A stretch of 64,000 nucleotides of DNA from Tillandsia leiboldiana (Eukaryota; Streptophyta; Magnoliopsida; Poales; Bromeliaceae): positions 1-64,000 of the forward strand of contig JAQNDB010000327.1 in NCBI GenBank assembly GCA_029204045.2, written 5' to 3'. Both the position numbers and the translations under genes were made by a program. How positions within the stretch are numbered: the first letter of the stretch is position 1; the number at the start of each line of letters is the position of its first letter. Below the pieces are notes generated by a model. It worked only from the letters and a program-made list of their open reading frames with translations, was not told where the DNA came from and searched no databases. Shown piece by piece: positions 57,071 to 64,000 of this stretch.

Positions 57071-57386
57071 AGTGCGGGGTGTGTCCTTTTCACAACTCGA
57101 CGTCTCAGGGGTATCGCAACCCACTGTACAACTACAAACGTCAGGACACAACAACCATACGACCCAATCCAGCGAAAGTCTAAGACATGTCATCCATTCC
57201 ATAGCATTATGTTGTCTGCAACCACATAATCGATTAGGAGAATAAACATGCCAAACTCTCATCCCGTCTCTTGGGAGAGGTAAAAACTCAATCAGGACTC
57301 TCGCTAAAAGTCACGACTCTCACGTAGTCATCCTAATGTCCAACCGCAAGCCTAGGGTTTCTAAGTCCACCACGACCTACAACCTA
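57071..57386 (-). other. L3 leader, conserved with L1
   Basis: The stretch next to the PBS matches L1 3127-3357 at many phrases (cccaatccagcgaaagtct, aggagaataaacatgcca, aacctaggctctgatacca). It is non-coding. Conservation in two elements that lack genes suggests a cis role such as RNA packaging (inference). Confidence 0.65.
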
Positions 57387-57399
57387 GGCTCTGATACCA
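57387..57399 (-). promoter_or_regulatory. L3 primer-binding site (tRNA-Met)
   Basis: The minus strand reads TGGTATCAGAGCC, 8 nt from the LTR edge at 57408. Confidence 0.9.
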
Positions 57400-57407
57400 C
57401 TCTAATC

Positions 57408-57739
57408 TGTCACGCCCCGGGGTGGAAACTGCCACCCGGGCTCGCCAACAGATCCGCCATCTGTACGGAAACTGCCGTACAGACGAAGCGTCTAACCTGC
57501 AGAAAGAAAACAACTACAGTATACAAATATCAGAGCTGAAAGTAGACTACTAAAACTGAAGTCCAAACACTGTACAACTGAAAATAATACAATATCCATC
57601 TCCCCAAATACTATCATATACAAAATCCTCTGATACAGAACTCAAAAGGGAGATATCTCCAATAAGTACATCAGTGTACAAGCCCTCGATACAAGAAAAT
57701 ATCCTCACTACATCAGTCTCTCAAACTGTAAAATAAAGT
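57408..57739 (-). repeat. L3 5' LTR, fragment cut by G2
   Basis: These 332 bp are nearly identical to the corresponding end of the L3 3' LTR at 41757-42088. The sequence stops at aaataaagt, where the G2 LTR begins; aaagt (57735-57739) is the candidate G2 TSD. Confidence 0.88.
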
Positions 57740-60454
57740 TGTCACGCCCCGGGGGTTTGTTTTAGCGGAAACGATTCATAAAAGTCGAATATTTGACGTG
57801 TAAATTTTTTTTGTTTAAAAGAGAACCCCTCTTCCCCGGCACGTGCCCAGACCCGCCACACATACAGGATCACTCTGCAAACGGACAGAGTCTCCCCTGT
57901 ACATGCACGGCGTAGCGTTCGGTACATGTTCCAACATACACAACAAATCAATCACAACAGTTATTCACAAAAAATCAGCATTCTAAACTAATACGAGAAA
58001 AACATATGGCCGATCAATTTGGAAAGGATAAATCCACAGTTTTGAAAGAGCGCCTACCCGGCGCTTACGTTTTGAAAGCTAGTTTCGAAATCAGCATAAA
58101 TCCAAAAAGTTTGAAAACGGTGCCCACCCGACACCAAGTTTTGAAATCCCTTTCGCAATCCATAAATCCACAGGGTTTTGAAACCAGTGCCCACACGACA
58201 CTTAGATTTTAAAAACGGTTTTCGCAATCTTTTCTTTGACTTTTGCCTTTTTGATTTTCAAATGGCCAATAGAAATATAAGGAAAGTATCGCACAAGGGG
58301 CACTAAATGCAACCCGTACCGACATCCACGCCGACCCCACGAGGGTATCGCGAACCTCTCACATAACTACAATGCAATGAAAAGCGAGAATGAAAGAAGA
58401 AATACAGTCCGGGGTCCCAAACGACCCAGCTGCTCCTGTCCCGTCCTCACCACCGCCTACCTCTCCCCCCGCCTGAACCCTGTCACGAAGTGGGATGTCA
58501 GTGACGTAAAAATAGTAGAGCAGGAGAATATAATAAAACAAACCGTGAAGACAACCGGAGCAACCACCCACCTCAAGGAGGAAAGGCAACCTGTACACCT
58601 GTATCCTGTAATACCCGGACACGTCGGACAACTAAACCGACGGCCCATACCGTACCTGCAGAAACCCGACCACGTCGGACAACTAAACCGACGGGTCGCA
58701 CCGCTCGCACCTCGGCGCCTCAACCCCACCACTAATAAGGGGCCCCACTACGTCACCTCGTGGGTATACACGGGTCAGAGACCACTTTTCCGGAAAAGCG
58801 CACCCTTTGCGGTGGCCAAACCGCGGGTGCGCGTGTGGCAACCTCGAGCCAAGTAACCGTAACCACCATCATGTCAGCATCATAATATAAATAACAAGAG
58901 TAATGCGGTAAAGTGCATAATCGAAAGCAAGGTAATAATACGCGCACTCGAAGGTGGCCCGCCGACATATAGTGATTAAAAAGAGAACAACCGTCGGTAA
59001 CCGACGCTAAACACTATAGGGAACCCACTAACATGCATAAGCTATCGCCCATCACTATTTAACCCCAGTACACTTAGAATAGACCCCGTCCAATACGATA
59101 GAATTTAGAGGCTAGGACAAAGTAAATACAACCCACCTGTCACTTGTAGCGGTCAAGGTTCGACTTTCCTCGCGTCCCGACACGCTCGTCCGGGCTCACA
59201 CACCTGCCGCAAGGGAAAAACAGCACTTAGATTATTAAAGAAGACGAGAACACGACCCTCCGTCTAACCCGGTTCGCGGCACCCCGCCCGCGCACGAGAC
59301 CGCGCGCGTGCCCAGCCCCGTGCGGGTCACCCCCCGCACGCAGGGCTGGGCGCAGGCCCGGCCCCGTGCGGGTCACCCCCGCACGCAGGGCTGGGCGCAG
59401 GCCCGGCCCCGTGCGGGTCACCCCCGCACCGTGCGGGTCACCCCCGCACGCAGGGCTGGGTGCAGGCCCGGCCCCGTGCGGGTCACCCCCGCACCGTGCG
59501 GGTCACCCCCGCACGTGCGGGTCACCCCCGCACGCGGGGCTGGGCGTGAGCCCGGCCCCGTGCGGGTCACCCCCGCACCGTGCGGGTCACCCCCGCACGC
59601 GGGGCTGGGCGTGAGCCCGGCCCCGTGCGGGTCACCCCCGCACCGTGCGGGTCACCCCCGCACGCGGGGCTGGGCGTGAGCCCGGCCCCGTGCGGGTCAC
59701 CCCCGCACCGTGCGGGACACCCCCGCACGCGGGGCTGGGCGTGAGCCTGGCCCCGTGCGGGTCACGGGAACGCCGGCCTGGGGGGGAGGTGATCTTCGCA
59801 CATGCGGCGGATTCCGGAGAATCCGTCGCCTGTGCCTTCCCCTTGCCGATCGGGATGATCAAGAAACCAAAGAAACTAAAAGAAAACCTCCGTCTCACCT
59901 CGGTTTCGACGACGATGATTGGGAGGGGAGGGATCGTCTCACGCTCGCTTGCCAAGTTCTGTGGGGAGGGGGATCGTCCTTTCCTTCTCCTTGGTTCCGT
60001 ACCGTCTCGCAGGAAAGCGGGGGTTCTTCTCCCTCGCGCTCCGATGGGGAACTTGCGTTGTGCGGGACGAGAAGAGTGGGAAAAAAAACCTAAGTCTTCT
60101 CACACAAAATTGAATCAGTCGGTCTAAGCGGGGCGGGGGAAATAAAGGGGAACCTAAATCCCCAAATAAAAGAAATCGAGTCCGGGCCTGATTTACCTCG
60201 AAAAGCGTGCTAAACGCCTGAACCGCTAAGCGAACTTCCGGAATTTATTCCGGGAGATTCCGGAGTCGGAATCCAAAACCGATCGCGCCGCCGGTCTCCG
60301 TTTCGCGAGCTTTATTATCCAAAAATACCCGCGAGCCCCGACGGTCTGCCCAGAACGAAGGAAAAAGAATCACACCCCGGACCCCTTAGTCGGAAAAGGT
60401 TTCAATAAAAACGAAGAAAGGACCAAAAAGGGAAATAAACTCGCGGTTATTACA
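57740..60454 (-). repeat. G2 3' LTR, 2715 bp
   Basis: It runs from tgtcacgccccgggggtttg to cggttattaca. The first 1.3 kb (57740-59100) is collinear with T1 45155-46600. The other end resembles the start of G1. It contains a 65-bp GC-rich array (59290-59765). Confidence 0.88.
59290..59765. repeat. 65-bp GC-rich tandem array in the G2 LTR
   Basis: The phrase ggctggg recurs at 59344, 59389, 59454, 59538, 59603, 59668 and 59733, with typical spacing of 65 bp (also 45 and 84). Units are built from a 20-bp sub-unit ccgtgcgggtcacccccgca. Frames in the array are compositional. Confidence 0.9.
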
Positions 60455-60490
60455 CCACTCACCTCTAAAAACGAGTTTCGTCCTCGAAAC
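60455..60490 (-). promoter_or_regulatory. G2 PPT region and 16-bp GTTTCG...CGAAAC motif
   Basis: On the minus strand agaggtgagtgg touches the LTR. The motif gtttcgtcctcgaaac lies at 60475-60490, 20 nt from the LTR edge, identical in sequence and spacing to L3. Confidence 0.8.
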
Positions 60491-60531
60491 TTAAACCCGG
60501 GTGGTGGTGAAAAGGTCGGGGTAGTACTCCC

Positions 60532-63500
60532 TCATTCTAGATTCCAGCTCCCAAGTTGCTTCCGCAACGATTTGGTCTCCCTTGCCAGGATCCTCACAGG
60601 GGTTTCTTCGAAGCTTAGGTCCTCCTTCAGTTCGAGTGTAGAAGCATCCAGGACGTGTGAGGGGTCGGAGAGGTACTTCCGGAGCATCGAGACGTGGAAG
60701 ACGTCGTGGACTCGGTCGAGGTTTGGTGGTAGGGCAAGGCGGTAAGCAACCGGGCCGATTCGCTCCAAGATCTCGAACGGCCCCACAAACCGTGGGCTCA
60801 GCTTGCCCCTCAGCCCGAACCGCTTAACTCCTCTGGACGGCGAGACCCGCAAGAAAACGTGCTCTCCTACTTGGAATTCTAAGTCGCGGCGCCTTTGGTC
60901 CGCGTAGCTCTTCTGGCGACTCTGGGCGGTCAGCAGGCGCTGTCTGATGAGGCGAACCTTCTCTTCCATTTCCTCCACTAAATCGGGCCCCAAGAATTTC
61001 CGTTCTCCCAGATCGTCCCAACAAATCGGGGATCGGCAGCGTCTTCCATATAAGGCCTCGTAGGGCGCCATCTGGATGCTGGCCTGGTAGCTGTTGTTGT
61101 AGGCGAATTCCACGAGAGGTAGGTAGCGTGACCACTCGATCCCCCAATCTAGTACACAGGCGCGAAGCAGGTCTTCGAGGGTTTGTATCACACGCTCCGA
61201 CTGTCCGTCCGTCTGAGGGTGGAAGGCTGTGCTGAACTGTAGTTTGGTTCCCATGGCCCGCTGAAGGCTCTGCCAAAATTTCGAGACAAAGCGCGTGTCT
61301 CTGTCCGAGGTGATCGATGCCGGCACTCCATGTAATCTCACGATCTCGCTGATATATGCTTGGGCTAACCGTTCTCGGGTCCAGGTCGTATGAATTGGCA
61401 GAAAGTGTGCTGACTTGGTTAACCGGTCGACTACGACCCAAATTGCGTCGTGGCCCTGTGGTGAACGTGGGAAGCCCGTGACAAAGTCCATGGTGATTTG
61501 ATCCCACTTCCACTCTGGCACCGGTAGAGGCTGTAGCTTCCCTGCTGGCCGCTGATGCTCGACCTTTATCCGTTGGCACACTAGGCAATGAGCTACGTGT
61601 CGAGTGACGTCCCCCTTCATGTTGGGCCACCAGTAGATCTGTTTGAGGTCCCTATACATCTTCGTGCCCCCTGGATGTGCCGCATAAGGGGCCCGGTGTG
61701 CCTCTGTCAAAATTTCCTCCTTCAACTCCGGCGAATCCGGCACGCAGATCCGTCTGCGGAACCGTAGGGTGCCGTCGTCTTCCGCTGCAAAGTCGCTCTC
61801 TTGGTCCAGGGGGATCTTGTCTCGTACGCGCTGTAAGTGTGGGTCGGTCTGTTGTCCCTCCCGGATCTTCTCAAGTAGCGTCGGCTTGACCACCAAGGTT
61901 AGGAGTTGCCTAACCGTGCCTGTCGGCACCACTTCCAACTGCATTCGTGCGAACTCCGCTATCAAGTGGTTTTGCTCCGTTATCGCGCTCCTTGACGCCC
62001 CGTCTTGGCGCCCTTTCCTGCTCAAGGCGTCCGCCACCACGTTTGCCTTTCCGGGATGGTATTGAATCGTCAAGTCGTAGTCCTTCAACAACTCCAGCCA
62101 CCGCCTCTGCCGCAAGTTTAATTCTTTTTGGGTAAAGATATACTTAAGACTTTGATGATCCGAGAAGACGTTACAGTGGACTCCAAAGAGGTAGTGCCTC
62201 CACAGTTTTAAAACGAAGACTACTGCGGCCAGCTCCAAGTCGTGTATCGGGTAGTTCTTCTCGTAGTCCTTCAGTTGCCTGGACGCGTAGGCAATCACTT
62301 TCCCCTGTTGCATCAGAACACCACCCAGACCGATCCTCGATGCGTCGCAGTACACTTCGTAATCTTCCCCGGGTGTCGGCAGCACAAGTATTGGTGCCCT
62401 GGTTAACCTCCTTTTGAGTTCCTCAAAACTCTCCTGGCATTTGGCCGTCCATATGAACTTCTCCCCTTTTCTGGTCAACCGATTCAAAGGGGTAGCAATC
62501 TTCGCGAAACCCTCTACGAAACGCCTGTAATATCCTGCCAGTCCTAGGAAACTGCGGACCTCTGTCACCGTCGTCGGCGGCTGCCAGTCGACCACGGACT
62601 CCACCTTCCTCGGATCCACGGCGATTCCCTGTGCCGAGATCACATGTCCTAGGAAGCCGACTTCGCGTAGCCAGAACTCACACTTCTTGAGTTTAGCGAA
62701 CAGCTCCTGTTCTCTGAGAGTTTGGAGGATTGTTTGCAAATGGTCCTCGTGTTCCTTGTCGGTAGTGGAATAGATCAGGATGTCGTCGATGAAAACCACC
62801 ACGAACCGATCCAGGAAGGGTCTGAAGATCCGGTTCATCATGTCCATGAAGACTGCGGGGGCGTTCGTGAGTCCGAAAGGCATAACCGTGAACTCGTAGT
62901 GGCCATACCGGGTCCGGAAAGCAGTTTTCGGAATGTCCTTGTCCCGAACCCGGAGTTGGTGGTAGCCTGATTGCAAATCGATCTTGGAGAAGACCGTCGC
63001 CCCTCTCAGCTGGTCGAAGAGGTCATCTATTCTGAGCAGGGGGTACTTATTTTTCACTGTGACTTTGTTTATTCCTCTGTAATCAATGCAGAGACGCAGG
63101 CTTCCGTCTTTCTTCCGCACAAAGAGTACCGGTGCGCCCCAGGGTGACACACTCGGTCTTATGAACCCTTTATCCAAGAGGTCTTCCAGTTGTGCTTTAA
63201 GCTCCTTTAGTTCTGCGAAGGCCATTCGGTAAGGTGCCTTCGAAATAGGCTGCGTGCCCGGTAGTAGTTCGATGGGGAACCCCACCTCCCGTTCAGGGGG
63301 CGTCCCAGGCAGTTCCGTGGGAAAGACGTCGGGGAAGTCCCTCACCACTGGAATATCGGCGAGCGTCGTCGGGGGTCGGGTAGCCAAATCCACCGATGCC
63401 AAGTAGGCCACGCAACCACCCTCCACCAGTCTTCTGGCCCGTGCCGCTGAGATGATCGCCGGGAAGGAGATGCTCTTGCCCATCATGTACACATGCTCAG

Positions 63501-64000
63501 GGAAACCCGGTTCGTGTAAACGCAGCTGTCGCTTGTCGCAATCGATGAGTGCCTGGTACCTCGTGAGCCAGTTCATGCCCAGCACCACGTCGTACTCCTT
63601 CAGGGGGATTACCACTAAATCCCAAGGGCATGCTAGTCGCCCTAGCTTAATCGGGCAGGCGGTCACAACGCTGACCGCCTCCAAGGTCCCTCCCGCCGTT
63701 TGCACCGTCAAGTGGTTTTGGAGGGGTGTCTCCTCGAGACCAAACAAAAACACGAAGTCACGGGAAATGAAAGAGTGTGTTGCTCCGGTGTTGAAAAGAG
63801 TTCTAGCACGGGAATTTGAAACGGAAGTAGTACCTGCAAGTGCTTCCTCCGGCGGATCTGTCTCTTGGTGGGTCATTGAGAAGACTCTCCCGCCTGGTTG
63901 TGGCTGCCTGTCCTCCTCGCGCCGTGGCGCAGGGGGCCTAGACGTCGACGCCATAGGGGCTTTCCCCCGCCCTGAGAGCTGTGGCGTGGGCGTAGAAGCT
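60532..64000 (-). CDS. pol: G2 gag-pol polyprotein, partial (protease, RT, RNase H, integrase)
   Basis: The frame is open from the right edge of the window; the first internal Met is at 63954 and the numbering here starts there. The protease site reads LFNTGATHSFI (53-63), with Asn where the catalytic Asp of DTG is expected. RT has SKIDLQSGYHQ (323-333) and FIDD (388-391). RNase H has D537 (YCDAS), E574 and D599 (FSDHQ). Integrase has an H/C zinc region (H753, H760, C790, C793) and the D823, D884, E920 triad. The C-terminus ends QLGSWNLE; a neighbouring frame just downstream carries EATWE...YPDLF, typical of the end of a chromodomain in this lineage, so the C-terminus may be shortened by an indel or deletion. 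Gag lies outside the window. Confidence 0.92.
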   Translation of the reverse strand, partial: ASTPTPQLSGRGKAPMASTSRPPAPRREEDRQPQPGGRVFSMTHQETDPPEEALAGTTSVSNSRARTLFNTGATHSFISRDFVFLFGLEETPLQNHLTVQTAGGTLEAVSVVTACPIKLGRLACPWDLVVIPLKEYDVVLGMNWLTRYQALIDCDKRQLRLHEPGFPEHVYMMGKSISFPAIISAARARRLVEGGCVAYLASVDLATRPPTTLADIPVVRDFPDVFPTELPGTPPEREVGFPIELLPGTQPISKAPYRMAFAELKELKAQLEDLLDKGFIRPSVSPWGAPVLFVRKKDGSLRLCIDYRGINKVTVKNKYPLLRIDDLFDQLRGATVFSKIDLQSGYHQLRVRDKDIPKTAFRTRYGHYEFTVMPFGLTNAPAVFMDMMNRIFRPFLDRFVVVFIDDILIYSTTDKEHEDHLQTILQTLREQELFAKLKKCEFWLREVGFLGHVISAQGIAVDPRKVESVVDWQPPTTVTEVRSFLGLAGYYRRFVEGFAKIATPLNRLTRKGEKFIWTAKCQESFEELKRRLTRAPILVLPTPGEDYEVYCDASRIGLGGVLMQQGKVIAYASRQLKDYEKNYPIHDLELAAVVFVLKLWRHYLFGVHCNVFSDHQSLKYIFTQKELNLRQRRWLELLKDYDLTIQYHPGKANVVADALSRKGRQDGASRSAITEQNHLIAEFARMQLEVVPTGTVRQLLTLVVKPTLLEKIREGQQTDPHLQRVRDKIPLDQESDFAAEDDGTLRFRRRICVPDSPELKEEILTEAHRAPYAAHPGGTKMYRDLKQIYWWPNMKGDVTRHVAHCLVCQRIKVEHQRPAGKLQPLPVPEWKWDQITMDFVTGFPRSPQGHDAIWVVVDRLTKSAHFLPIHTTWTRERLAQAYISEIVRLHGVPASITSDRDTRFVSKFWQSLQRAMGTKLQFSTAFHPQTDGQSERVIQTLEDLLRACVLDWGIEWSRYLPLVEFAYNNSYQASIQMAPYEALYGRRCRSPICWDDLGERKFLGPDLVEEMEEKVRLIRQRLLTAQSRQKSYADQRRRDLEFQVGEHVFLRVSPSRGVKRFGLRGKLSPRFVGPFEILERIGPVAYRLALPPNLDRVHDVFHVSMLRKYLSDPSHVLDASTLELKEDLSFEETPVRILARETKSLRKQLGSWNLE

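Larger units (their letters stand above)
41757..57739 (-). mobile_element. L3: LARD-like element with tandem arrays, hosting T1
   Basis: Minus-strand order is a 5' LTR fragment (57739-57408, cut by G2), PBS, about 3.7 kb of non-coding interior (excluding T1), PPT and a complete 3' LTR (44358-41757). The first 332 bp of the two LTRs are nearly identical. The interior has three tandem arrays and no gag or pol. It belongs to the same family as L1 and L2. Confidence 0.82.
57740..64000 (-). mobile_element. G2: Ty3/gypsy chromovirus-like element, 3' LTR and pol
   Basis: It has a complete 3' LTR, the PPT/motif region and a gag-pol frame running off the right edge. Polyprotein order (protease, RT, RNase H, integrase) and RT wording are of the Del/Tekay type. 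It is inserted in the L3 5' LTR. Confidence 0.88.

Noticed and set aside
59227..60127. Arg/Pro-rich frames in the G2 LTR
   Set aside because: They encode the 65-bp repeat and lie within the LTR.
1..64000. Host protein-coding genes, tRNA or rRNA genes
   Set aside because: Every frame of credible length and composition traces to a retrotransposon protein or a tandem repeat; the tRNA-like matches are only 11-13-nt primer-binding sites.

Overview
The window is intergenic DNA from a large plant genome. It consists entirely of LTR retrotransposons inserted into one another; I found no host gene, rRNA, tRNA or bacterial feature. The reasons for calling it a plant are Ty1/copia elements with Sirevirus-type gag and pol, a Ty3/gypsy polyprotein of chromovirus (Del/Tekay-like) type, long LTRs with TG...CA ends, and primer-binding sites complementary to plant initiator tRNA-Met (TGGTATCAGAGC). 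I cannot name the species.

The nest, read from boundaries and 5-bp target-site duplications (TSDs), uses my own labels. L1 (1-7460, minus) is a non-coding LARD-like element inserted in S1 (7461-9792, plus), the 3' end of a Sirevirus. S1 lies in S2 (9793-38666, minus), a Sirevirus whose gag is also split by L2 and G1. L2 is a solo LTR of the L1 family (14093-14258 plus 30401-33599, TSD GAAGA). G1 is a solo LTR of the G2 family (33823-36492). L2 is interrupted by S3 (5' LTR ending at 30400, 3' LTR present twice, TSD GTTGC), a complete but defective Sirevirus. S2 sits in S4 (38667-41756, minus), which is also interrupted by L3 (41757-57739, minus), a second LARD with large tandem arrays. L3 holds T1 (45155-54497, TSD GTCGT), a non-autonomous element carrying only a gag-like gene, and G2 (57740 to the window end), a Ty3/gypsy element with a long gag-pol frame.

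Positions 11576-17193 and 17294-22909 are the same sequence on either side of a 100-N gap. They differ mostly by single-base indels that cluster towards each contig end, so this is most likely an unmerged contig overlap and not a biological duplication. Everything between about 11.6 and 22.9 kb should therefore be counted once.

The most interesting content is: T1, whose gag-like protein has four zinc knuckles but no recognisable capsid domain; its LTR relationship to the pol-bearing G2; a 16-bp GTTTCG...CGAAAC motif exactly 20 nt from the 3' LTR in three different elements; an accessory ORF downstream of pol in the Sireviruses; and arrays of TCCGGA-centred palindromes in Sirevirus LTRs.
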